Assembly (NCBI GenBank): GCA_027624075.1
Contig: JAQBUH010000001.1
Span: 149,150 to 213,149, forward strand
DNA from: Chloroflexota bacterium
GTDB lineage: Bacteria > Chloroflexota > Dehalococcoidia > Lucifugimonadales > Lucifugimonadaceae
Length of the DNA: 64,000 bases
Direction: 5' to 3'
This document shows, one piece after another, positions 45,685 through 53,397 of the stretch (positions are counted from its first letter, which is position 1; each line of letters begins with the position of its first letter). The notes beneath the pieces were generated by a model. That model did no database searches, was not told the DNA's origin, and was given only the letters and a program-made list of their open reading frames with translations. Position numbers and translations under genes: made by a program.

Positions 45685-48024
45685 TTGGCATTGCGGCCTC
45701 TTTGCGACCGAGTTTTCGGTCAAGTTCGAGGCGCCTATCCGGTCCTCGGTAGTCGGATACCGCGCAACAGGGTAGTTAGGTCGGCGACGCTTGTCGCCGC
45801 GTACACAGGCGCGTTCGTTCCACTATCGCAACTCCCAGGGGCAGCCGCCCAGTTCGTGTCGATAGTCCCCGTCGCAATAATCGCCTCGTGGCTGGGTCTC
45901 CGGAGTGGCCTGCTGGCCGCTCTGCTGTTCATCCCTCTGTTGGCAGCACTTTCAGTTGTGTTCCAGGGACAGTCCTGGACATACCTCCTGTTCGAAGGGC
46001 GTCCGGCGGCGCTGCTTTCGCTCATCGCCATGGCCGCGGTCGCCGGGCACGCACGTGATCTCAGATCGCGGCTTGATGAGCAACTGGTCAATAGCGACTC
46101 CGTATTGCTCAAGGTGGACCGCCTGGCGAATGACCGGGCGCACCTGATCTCCCTCGGGATCGAGCTGGCCGACGCGCACTCTGTCACTGAGGTCCACCAG
46201 GTTGTGGACTCACTGATCAAGCGTCGAATCGCGGTGGACCGTATCGCCATAACAGATATCGACAGGGACGCCCGCACCGTAACCATCACGCACGTCAGCG
46301 GCGCCGTCGTCGCTGGATTCGGAGTCGGTGACAGATTTGAACTCGATGACGAGTGGATGAAACGGATCGACCTCCATCGCTCTGCCATGGGTGACACCGA
46401 ATTCACATTGCCATCCGACCAGAATGAAAACTGGCGAGCGGCGGGGTTCAAGTCAACTCTCAGAGTGCCTCTCCGGACACGCGATAGTGTTACAGGCTAT
46501 CTGGCCGTGCTGGCCTACCGGCCGGACGCTTTCAGCGATTCAGACAGCCAACTCCTTCTGTCCGTCGCACAGCATGTGGCTCCGCACGTGCGTGCGGCCT
46601 CGCTTTTAGACGCAAGCATCAAAGAGGCCGGGCTCAGACGGGCACAGAGTGAAGTCGCACGGGCGATGTCCATGAATGCCGGACTCGACACGCTCTGTGG
46701 AGTCGCCGGTATCCAGATAGAGGCGCTGCTGAGTTTCGATCTCGGATTTATCGCCGAGGCTCAGCAGGGCATGGACACGCTTAAGGTCAGGCACACCTTT
46801 GGGAAGCGCTCTGCGATCATCGCCAAAGACAGGAGCTTCGCGTGGGACCCTGACTTCGTAAATCTGGACGACGACGTCAGGTACTGGGACCTGGGGAAGC
46901 TCGAAATAGGAGACGGCGTCTATCCCTTCTCTATCTTTGCGGCAGAAGGGTTCAAGTCCGTAGCCATGGTGACGTTGATGACGGAGGGCGAGCCTATCGG
47001 GTGGCTGGTCATGGCAAGTGCCAGCAGATCGCTGGATGGCGAGTACACGTCCCAGTTGATGCGGGGCATCGGATCACACCTCGCAAACGCAATGGTCAAG
47101 GGGCGGGTCGAGACAGAACAGAAACGATTGCTGGAGCAGCTGGCGGCGCAGAACTCGGAGCTGCGGGCAGCGCGCGCCAGGCTCCTTGAGTCTGAGAATG
47201 AGGTCAAGAAGCAAAACAAGGAGCTCCAGCGGGCCAACGAGGCTAAGAACACGTTCCTGTCATCCGTAAGTCACGAGCTGAAAACGCCCCTCGCAATCAT
47301 GATCGGGTTCGCAGAGCTGCTCGGCATGAACGTGGCCGGCAACCTCAATGAGCAACAGCAAGACCAGCTGCGGATGGTAGAGCGAAATGGCCGTCACCTG
47401 GACCTGCTGGTGAGCGACCTCGTCGATGTCAGCCGCATAGAGTCTGGCAGGCTGGCTGTCAACCTCGAGCCAACCCGGCCAGGCGAGGTCCTGTTGGAGA
47501 TACTCACCGGCCTCGACTCGATAGCTGGCGAGAAGCAACAGCGCATAGTGCGGGAACTCGATTTAGCTGACGCGTGGGTGCGGGCAGACCGTGCCAGGCT
47601 CGGTCAGATCGTCACAAACCTGGTGACGAACGCCTGTAAATACTCTCCGGCCAAGTCGGACATCGTGGTCGGGGCATGCATCGATGACCATGAACTCGTC
47701 GTTGTCGTCAAAGACAGCGGCCTCGGCATCTCCAAAGAAGACCAGCAAAAGCTGTTCACGCCGTTCTTCAGATCTTCCAACGAAGAGGCGCAGAAAGAGA
47801 AGGGAACAGGACTGGGCCTGGTGATCACGCGCTCAATAGTCGAGATGCACGGCGGAACATTGCAGCTAGATTCCGACATCGGCAGAGGCACGACCATCAC
47901 CGTCCGGATGCCCGGAGTGATGGATGAGCCATATAAAGAGCCGGCGGCAAGAAAGCCCGTAGTCCGAGGATCGGTTGCCACACAATCGGTTGATAAACAG
48001 TTAGAAAAGACCGATGCAGCCTAA
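45685..48024 (+). CDS. Membrane sensor histidine kinase with GAF domains
   Basis: A 779-residue two-component kinase. The N-terminus (about 30-120) has four hydrophobic segments, probably a MASE/DUF4118-like sensor (SIVPVAIIASWLGL, LLAALLFIPLLAALSV). Two GAF-like regions follow at about 140-300 and 320-470. A coiled coil leads to the HisKA box FLSSVSHELKTPLAIMIGF, then HATPase parts NLVTNACKYSP, DSGLGIS and GTGLGLVITRSIVEMHGG. The start is TTG at 45685 with GGAGGGA in front. Two single-domain response regulators follow directly. Confidence 0.93.
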   Translation: MALRPLCDRVFGQVRGAYPVLGSRIPRNRVVRSATLVAAYTGAFVPLSQLPGAAAQFVSIVPVAIIASWLGLRSGLLAALLFIPLLAALSVVFQGQSWTYLLFEGRPAALLSLIAMAAVAGHARDLRSRLDEQLVNSDSVLLKVDRLANDRAHLISLGIELADAHSVTEVHQVVDSLIKRRIAVDRIAITDIDRDARTVTITHVSGAVVAGFGVGDRFELDDEWMKRIDLHRSAMGDTEFTLPSDQNENWRAAGFKSTLRVPLRTRDSVTGYLAVLAYRPDAFSDSDSQLLLSVAQHVAPHVRAASLLDASIKEAGLRRAQSEVARAMSMNAGLDTLCGVAGIQIEALLSFDLGFIAEAQQGMDTLKVRHTFGKRSAIIAKDRSFAWDPDFVNLDDDVRYWDLGKLEIGDGVYPFSIFAAEGFKSVAMVTLMTEGEPIGWLVMASASRSLDGEYTSQLMRGIGSHLANAMVKGRVETEQKRLLEQLAAQNSELRAARARLLESENEVKKQNKELQRANEAKNTFLSSVSHELKTPLAIMIGFAELLGMNVAGNLNEQQQDQLRMVERNGRHLDLLVSDLVDVSRIESGRLAVNLEPTRPGEVLLEILTGLDSIAGEKQQRIVRELDLADAWVRADRARLGQIVTNLVTNACKYSPAKSDIVVGACIDDHELVVVVKDSGLGISKEDQQKLFTPFFRSSNEEAQKEKGTGLGLVITRSIVEMHGGTLQLDSDIGRGTTITVRMPGVMDEPYKEPAARKPVVRGSVATQSVDKQLEKTDAA

Positions 48025-48072
48025 CCAGGCCAATCGGGCCACGGGCGGCTCCGCAACGTGGAGATGTGACAC

Positions 48073-48450
48073 ATGGCCACTGTGCTGATGGCGGACGACA
48101 ATCCGGAGATGCGCCTGTTGCTGACGAATATCCTGCAACAACAGGGTCACCTGGTGATTGAGGCCGCGGACGGGGACGATCTGCTGTTCTGGGTGAAGGA
48201 GGAGAAACCAGACGTGATCCTGGTCGATCTGCAGATGCCGAAGATGGACGGGTTCAAGGTCCTGGAGGCGCTGAAAGCCGACGACAGCGTGAAAGATATT
48301 CCGGTGATCGTGATTAGCGCCAGCCAGAACAAGGCCGATATGGCGATGGCCCATGAGCTTGGAGCTCACGGCTACATTCCGAAACCGTGGTCGGCGCACG
48401 ACCTGGCGACGAGGATCGACTGGGCACTGACGACAAGATGGGGAAGTTAG
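48073..48450 (+). CDS. Single-domain response regulator A
   Basis: A 125-residue CheY-like receiver with no output domain. The phosphate-acceptor aspartate is in VILVDLQMPKMDGF; the acidic pair is ADDN near the N-terminus and the conserved lysine is in IPKPWSAHDL. It starts 48 bases after the kinase, with GGAG upstream. The lysine is followed by PWS, a feature shared with the two other regulators in the window. Confidence 0.93.
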   Translation: MATVLMADDNPEMRLLLTNILQQQGHLVIEAADGDDLLFWVKEEKPDVILVDLQMPKMDGFKVLEALKADDSVKDIPVIVISASQNKADMAMAHELGAHGYIPKPWSAHDLATRIDWALTTRWGS

Positions 48451-48480
48451 CACTCGCAAGATCAGCGGGCTGAGGTTCAT

Positions 48481-48870
48481 GTGGACAAATTAGTGGAAAC
48501 GATACTGGTGGTCGACGATACCGCCGAGATCAGAATGCTGCTCGTGGCCACACTGCAGCAGGCTGGTTACTCGGTGGTCGAGGCCAGCGACGGCTCCGGC
48601 GTCATGAGGTGGGTTGAGGATGTGAGGCCCAGCGCCATCATCCTGGACCTTATGATGCCGGGGATAGACGGCTGGGAGACGCTGGCGCTACTGAAGTCCA
48701 GGGAAGACACGAAGATGATCCCTGTGATCATCTCATCCGCGCTGCGCGGCGACGAGGACCTCGCCAGGGCACGAAGCATGGGTGCGCATGACTATGTGAC
48801 CAAGCCGTGGTCTGCCGCCACCCTGCTGGAGCGCCTGAGGTGGGCGCTCTCAGGCAGCGCCGCAGCCTAG
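48481..48870 (+). CDS. Single-domain response regulator B
   Basis: A 129-residue receiver domain with the acceptor aspartate in AIILDLMMPGIDGW and the lysine in VTKPWSAATLL. GTG start at 48481 with TGAGG upstream. No output domain. It lies 30 bases after regulator A, so the kinase has two possible targets in the same operon. Either one may be a phosphate sink, or they may form a relay. Confidence 0.92.
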   Translation: MDKLVETILVVDDTAEIRMLLVATLQQAGYSVVEASDGSGVMRWVEDVRPSAIILDLMMPGIDGWETLALLKSREDTKMIPVIISSALRGDEDLARARSMGAHDYVTKPWSAATLLERLRWALSGSAAA

Positions 48871-48880
48871 CCTGCACGCT

Positions 48881-49810
48881 TCAGGACTCGTTATCGCGAA
48901 ACCATGCGACTGTGCTTGCGAGTCCGTCGATAAGTTCCGTCTCAGGCTGCCATCCCATGTCCCGCTTGATCTTCGCCGAGTCCAGGCTGATCTTGCCAAT
49001 GTCGCCAGAGCGAGGCGGGCCATAGTTTGCGGCCGTTCCATAACCGCACAACTCCGCAAGCATTCCAAACAGGTCATTCACGTTGGTCCCTCTGCCAGTG
49101 CCCACGTTATATGGCCCATTGCCATCCGACCCCGCCGCCATGATCAGCGCCCTCGCCACATCACCGACATAGACGTAGTCACGCTCGTCCATTCCGTCTC
49201 CGAATATGTTGACCTGCTTGTCTGCAAGCATGGCTCTTGAAAAGATCGCCACCACGCCTGCCTCTCCGTGCGGGTCCTGCCGCGGCCCGTATACGTTTGC
49301 CAGCCTGAGCGTGGTGTGCCTGATACCGAACAGCCGCTCGTACACCGGCAGGTAGACCTCTATCGAACGCTTTGAAGCGCCGTACGGGGAACCTGGGAGC
49401 GCTGGCAGGGTTTCTGGGGCTGGGAGGGTCTCTGGCTCTCCGTACATGGCGCCGCCTGTCGAGACGAAGACGAACTTCGCAGGGTCCCCGGGCGTGTTTC
49501 GAATAGCGTCGAGCACGTTCAGCGTGCCGAGGATGTTGGTCCTGGCGTCTGTGGCGGGCTCCCTGGCGGACAGCGAGACGCTGATCTGCGCGGCGGCGTG
49601 GAACACCAGGTCAGGCCGAAACTTCGAGACAACCTCGCCGATGCGCTCGTCTGCGATATTCATCTCTTCCAGGCGCGCCGACCGGCTCAGGTTGGCCTGC
49701 CTGCCCGAAGACATGTCGTCGATGGCCAGGACCTCATGCCCGTCATCGACCAGCCGGTCGACAAGGTGGGAGCCGATGAACCCGGCGCCGCCAGTCACAA
49801 TCGTTTTCAT
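48881..49810 (-). CDS. NAD-dependent UDP-glucose 4-epimerase-like protein
   Basis: About 309 residues. The extended SDR motif is TIVTGGAGFIGSHLVDRL; the active-site pair is YGASK in SPYGASKRSIEVY, and the family region LRLANVYGPRQDP follows. These features fit UDP-glucose/galactose epimerases and related nucleotide-sugar enzymes. A small in-gene duplication gives PETLPAPETLPALP before the tyrosine. I moved the start from 49879 to the ATG at 49810, which has GAGGG ten bases upstream. Confidence 0.9.
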   Translation of the reverse strand: MKTIVTGGAGFIGSHLVDRLVDDGHEVLAIDDMSSGRQANLSRSARLEEMNIADERIGEVVSKFRPDLVFHAAAQISVSLSAREPATDARTNILGTLNVLDAIRNTPGDPAKFVFVSTGGAMYGEPETLPAPETLPALPGSPYGASKRSIEVYLPVYERLFGIRHTTLRLANVYGPRQDPHGEAGVVAIFSRAMLADKQVNIFGDGMDERDYVYVGDVARALIMAAGSDGNGPYNVGTGRGTNVNDLFGMLAELCGYGTAANYGPPRSGDIGKISLDSAKIKRDMGWQPETELIDGLASTVAWFRDNES

Positions 49811-50093
49811 ATTGAATATCCCTCGATACGGGCAAATATGTGCGCGGCGGGAATCCCCCCACGCCACGCTCACGGCCATCTCCGTCGTAGTTCCAGGCTA
49901 CGTCTTGAGTGGGGACCACAGCCTTGCGGGAATCGGTCATCGTCTTGGATACAAGTGTCTCGCGTTAGTGATTCAGCGTTCGTCGGATGATGCCAGGGCT
50001 GAAAACCTGGGCGATTGAAATTATCGGCAGTCACGACATCACAATAATCGTAATGGCAGAAACTGAGCGATGCTCATTCGGCCCCTGGACGCG
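49811..50093. other. Intergenic region upstream of the galE-like gene
   Basis: About 280 bases before the carbonic-anhydrase terminator. I see no gene, RNA or clear promoter box. It should hold the promoter of the galE-like gene. Confidence 0.35.
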
Positions 50094-50126
50094 AAACGCC
50101 CGCCGTATCCAATACGGCGGGCGTTT
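50094..50126 (-). terminator. Strong terminator of the carbonic anhydrase gene
   Basis: AAACGCCCGCCGTAT / ATACGGCGGGCGTTT is a perfect 15-bp stem around a 3-base loop, 30 bases after the gene's stop. T-runs flank it on both sides, so it can stop transcription in both directions. Confidence 0.85.
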
Positions 50127-50155
50127 TAGTCTTCGTGCGGCGTTAGGTTGCGCTC

Positions 50156-51196
50156 TTACTCAGCGGCCGAGCTGTCGAGGACGATCGTCCTGCCGTTTAT
50201 CGGCTGGGTGTACCGAGCGTTGAAGAAGTAAAGGTTCTTGAACGTGTCGATGTCGGACTGGGCGATCTCAACCGGCGCAGACATCAGCAGCCACTGCACA
50301 CCCTCTGAGCAAGGCGGTGTCGTCAGCGAACCCGGGTAGCGGTACGTTGTCTGCACTTCGGGAAGCAGCTTCTCAACGTCGAAGAGCGAGTTGATCTCGA
50401 CGCTGGCGCCTTCCTCGCCCGGAAGCGAGGCCCAGATCGGGTCAAACGCATCGTTCGAGTCGCCGGGCTCCATCAGGACGCCGACAACGGCGAGGCTGCC
50501 GTCGCTAGCCTGGTGTACGAGATGGACCTCCATGGCGAACTGGTAGCCGTTGACGGTGTGTTCGCTGGGGCGGTGGAAGTGGAACTGGAGCAGGTTGTAG
50601 ACCTTGCCGGCGTGGGTCATCGTGCCGGGCGAGCCGTTGATGAAGTTCCCCTGGATCGTGTGCCCGTTATTCACCATGGCCACGCGGGCCGGAGAGTAGT
50701 CGAGCGACAGGTTCAGCAGGTCTCGCTCGACAGCCTGCCGGACGTCGATTGGAGACTGCGCTCCACCGTCTACGCAGGTGTTGAACGACTCGTGCAGGTC
50801 AGCCCATTGAACGATGCCGGCCGCACCGGTGTACTCCCAGTGAGGAGGGCCGGCGTGAGCGTCATCGCCGCCGGTGTCCGCCGCATGTGCGTCGTCAGTG
50901 GATGTCGTGGCATGTGCGTCATCGCCGCCGGTGTCCGCCGCATGTGCGTCATCGGTGGATGTCGTCGCATCTGTGCCGGCCGAAGCGTGCGAGTCAGTTG
51001 AGCTCGCCGGCGCTGCGCCGTGATCGGAGGTCGAGGACGTCGAGATGGTCACGGAGCGGGCACGCGGGGTCGAAGCCGCCTTGGCCTCACGTGCAGTGCT
51101 CGGCGCCGGATCGGTTCCGCAAGCGATGGCGATTGCGGATAGCGCAAAAAGCAACAGGGTTGCCGCAGCGCGTATTCCAGATCTTGAGTGTGACAT
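50156..51196 (-). CDS. Alpha-type carbonic anhydrase, lipoprotein with repeat linker
   Basis: About 346 residues. The N-terminus is a lipoprotein signal (LLLFALSAIAIACG). A Ser/Thr/Asp/His-rich linker of about 95 residues follows, with two 19-residue copies (TTSTDDAHAADTGGDDAHA). The alpha-carbonic anhydrase domain begins at about HWEYTGAAG; its zinc histidines are in QFHFHRPSEHTVNG and AMEVHLVHQ. It interconverts CO2 and bicarbonate outside the cytoplasmic membrane. The ORF-track start at 51253 adds 19 residues. The ATG at 51196 begins MSHSRSGIRAAATL, which gives a proper signal peptide. Confidence 0.94.
   Translation of the reverse strand: MSHSRSGIRAAATLLLFALSAIAIACGTDPAPSTAREAKAASTPRARSVTISTSSTSDHGAAPASSTDSHASAGTDATTSTDDAHAADTGGDDAHATTSTDDAHAADTGGDDAHAGPPHWEYTGAAGIVQWADLHESFNTCVDGGAQSPIDVRQAVERDLLNLSLDYSPARVAMVNNGHTIQGNFINGSPGTMTHAGKVYNLLQFHFHRPSEHTVNGYQFAMEVHLVHQASDGSLAVVGVLMEPGDSNDAFDPIWASLPGEEGASVEINSLFDVEKLLPEVQTTYRYPGSLTTPPCSEGVQWLLMSAPVEIAQSDIDTFKNLYFFNARYTQPINGRTIVLDSSAAE
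50852..50965 (-). repeat. 57-bp tandem repeat in the carbonic anhydrase linker
   Basis: Two nearly identical 57-bp copies encode TTSTDDAHAADTGGDDAHA twice. The unit is rich in Asp and His, so it may bind metal or keep the enzyme away from the membrane. Confidence 0.85.
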
Positions 51197-51517
51197 TTTT
51201 ATGAACCTAACTTGATAGCAATAAAATAGGCACGTAAGTGGTCGCAAATGCAATTGAATCTGACTGGAGAAAGCCCAACCACTGGTAAATGTGAAGTTGC
51301 GGTAGGGTGAAACGCCAAGCCGGGCTCCGTTTCACACCATGAGGTTGTCTCACCGGCCGGTTGGGCGGGCCGCCATGAGGCGGGCGAGAGCCCGGCATGA
51401 TTGAGCGTTAGAATGCGGCCGGTCCTCTTGTTCGGGGCGGCGCGGCAGCGCCAGACTGCGATCACTGCTGGGCTATCGACACACTGGCGAACATGAACTG
51501 TTCCTAAGGAGCCGCTC
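51197..51517. other. Divergent intergenic region, carbonic anhydrase / NMT1-like gene
   Basis: About 320 bases, no gene. It contains a hairpin with 8-bp arms GTGAAACG / CGTTTCAC (51307-51335) and further GC-rich complementary stretches up to 51400. It does not match TPP, cobalamin or SAM riboswitches as far as I can read. Promoters for both flanking genes should lie here. Confidence 0.35.
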
Positions 51518-52405
51518 TTGGACACGATCAACCTTATGGCGTCCCGCCACTCAGCGTTCTACAGCCCGCTTATCTCGTGTATTGCAGGCGGATTCCTTGC
51601 CAAAGAGGGGCTGGAGGGGACCTACCGGCCGGCCTCCGCCGGCGAAAACACAGGCGCCGAAGTGGCATCGGGCCGCATTGACGTCGGTCAGTCTGCGGTC
51701 TCTGGCAGTTGGGCAGCGCTCGAGCAGGGCAAAAAGCCGGCAGTGGCGAACTTCGCTCAGATAAACCGCTACGACGGCTTCATCATTGCAGCGCGGGAGC
51801 CGGACTCCTCGTTCCAGTGGTCAAAGCTGCGCGGAAAGAAGTTCTTGCACGTCCACGGCGGCCAGCCGGAGGCGATGCTCCGCTTCGGCCTCAACCGGCA
51901 GGGCATCGACCTGAGTGATCTCGACGACATCGAGTCACCCGGCGGCGACGAGATGATGCGACAGTGGCGGGCCGGCCAGGGAGACTATTTCCACGAGCAG
52001 GGCGCGTACCCTCAGCAGCTCGAGTACCTTGGCGAGGGCCATATCGTCGCGTCAGTTGGCGAGGCTGTGGGGCCGACTGCGTTTAGCAGCCTTGCGTGCC
52101 GGTGGGACTGGACAGGCTCCGATATTGCGATCCGGTTCACCGCCGCGTACAGAGCCTCACGTAACTGGGTCAATACCGCAGACCCGATGGAGGTTGCGAA
52201 GGCCGAGGCGAGTTTCTTTCCCAACATGGCGGTTGAGGCAACCGCTGCGGCAGTTGCCTACTACCAGAAACTGGGCACGTGGAGCGGTGATATCGCTATC
52301 GAGCCGGATCTCTATGAGAGCGCGCTCGATGTCTTCGCCCACTCGAGCCTGATCACCAAACGCCAAGCCTACGGCGATGTTGTGGTACCGCCTCCTGGGA
52401 GCTAG
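51518..52405 (+). CDS. NMT1/THI5-like periplasmic-binding-fold protein, no signal peptide
   Basis: A 295-residue protein of the type 2 periplasmic-binding fold, similar in plan to NMT1/THI5 and aromatic-sulfonate binding proteins (INLMASRHSAFYSPLISCIAGG, GRIDVGQSAVSG, LRGKKFLHVHGGQPEAM). The start is TTG at 51518 with AAGGAG six bases upstream, which firmly fixes it. No signal sequence is seen, so it should be cytoplasmic, which is unusual for a binding protein. No transport genes are near. It might be an enzyme-like ligand-binding or sensing protein. Conserved across residues 40-230; C-terminus PPPGS. Confidence 0.78.
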   Translation: MDTINLMASRHSAFYSPLISCIAGGFLAKEGLEGTYRPASAGENTGAEVASGRIDVGQSAVSGSWAALEQGKKPAVANFAQINRYDGFIIAAREPDSSFQWSKLRGKKFLHVHGGQPEAMLRFGLNRQGIDLSDLDDIESPGGDEMMRQWRAGQGDYFHEQGAYPQQLEYLGEGHIVASVGEAVGPTAFSSLACRWDWTGSDIAIRFTAAYRASRNWVNTADPMEVAKAEASFFPNMAVEATAAAVAYYQKLGTWSGDIAIEPDLYESALDVFAHSSLITKRQAYGDVVVPPPGS

Positions 52406-52536
52406 ACGTGGACGACTGGCCACCGGCTTGATCCCCGGAGGCGCAGCCTGTCCGGCCACCCTCAAGCCGGGTGAAGCGTCGCATGTCGCCGGGAGCGTCG
52501 GCGCCGCTGGTGAACAGGCCGGCGCCAGCGTCTAGC
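52401..52536. repeat. Nested inverted repeats between two convergent genes
   Basis: Outer arms GCTAGACG (52401-52408) and CGTCTAGC (52529-52536) include the stop codons of both genes. Inner arms CCGGCTTGA (52423-52431) and TCAAGCCGG (52462-52470) are a perfect 9-bp match. They could fold into a cruciform or act as a shared terminator; there is no T-run. Confidence 0.55.
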
Positions 52537-53089
52537 GCGGCTCGATAACGAAGTCGGCTTCCGCTGCCTGTTTATCCAGCGCTATCAGCACCGCTCGCCA
52601 TCGCGGTTCCATCTCGGGCAGGAACAGCAACGGCTTCCAGCCAAGCTTCAGATAGATGCTGATCGCAGGCAGGCGCCAGTCGTCTGTGCTCAGGTAGATG
52701 CGGCCATAACCCTCGGTGGAAAGCCTGTCAGTTGCGGCGGCCACCACAGCGGTCCCGAGTCCATTGCCGGTGTGGGCCGGGTCCGTCATCACCCACTGTA
52801 GGCTGCCTGGATCCGTGTGTCCGGCCCGGCTGTACTTTGCGGCCGCGGCAGATGCGACAACATTCCCGTACCTCCCGTGCTCTATCACGAAAAAACCACC
52901 CGGCAGTGCAGCCGTCCGCAGGTCATCAAGCCTGCTGTGTATGCCATAGACGCCGGAGAAGAGCTCCCAGTACGAGGCGCGGTCAGGCTCGGCATACTGG
53001 CGCATGGAGTATTCGGCCGGGACCGCAGTCACAGAAAGGCGCTCGCCTCCCGGGCGGACCATCTCCAGTTGCGGTTCAAGCTGTTCCAT
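52532..53089 (-). CDS. GNAT-family N-acetyltransferase
   Basis: A 185-residue acetyltransferase. The CoA-binding motif A is VMTDPAHTGNGLGTAVVAAA, followed by the beta-strand/helix pattern IYLSTDDWRLPAISIYLKLGW. Substrate unknown. The start ATG has GGAG 12 bases upstream. It is convergent with the NMT1-like gene and stands alone. Confidence 0.88.
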   Translation of the reverse strand: MEQLEPQLEMVRPGGERLSVTAVPAEYSMRQYAEPDRASYWELFSGVYGIHSRLDDLRTAALPGGFFVIEHGRYGNVVASAAAAKYSRAGHTDPGSLQWVMTDPAHTGNGLGTAVVAAATDRLSTEGYGRIYLSTDDWRLPAISIYLKLGWKPLLFLPEMEPRWRAVLIALDKQAAEADFVIEPR

Positions 53090-53397
53090 CTTCTACACGG
53101 TCTCCGGTCCCTGTTCCGGTTCTGGCGGCGGCGCATGTAGTACAAGCGCAGTGAATTATTCCCATCGCGGACATTTTCGCCGCCACCGTCTTGCATCCTT
53201 CGCGAAACGGCGCGAGCCGGATTCGTGAGCAGCAGGCAGGGGAGTTCGACACCGTCTCTCCGGCCCTCGCTCCAAGAGCGCGTGTTGTCACTGTCTCAGG
53301 AAGTCACCGGCCTCCGCGGTGGCGCCAGTGCGGACCGGAAACGGGCATCACGACGAAGCCCCTGCCGGTGGCCAGGCTCTGCGTGAGAGGCAGTGCG
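53090..53397. other. Intergenic region, GNAT / aldehyde dehydrogenase
   Basis: About 308 bases, containing the promoter of the GNAT gene and the 3' end region of the dehydrogenase gene. The long plus-strand ORF here (53191-53997) is a shadow of the dehydrogenase. I see no other feature. Confidence 0.35.

Noticed and set aside
49987-50223. 78-residue plus-strand ORF next to the carbonic anhydrase gene
   Set aside because: It crosses the perfect terminator hairpin at 50094-50126 and lacks a ribosome-binding site.
51301-51410. TPP, cobalamin or SAM riboswitch before the NMT1-like gene
   Set aside because: Looked for the conserved boxes of these classes and did not find them.
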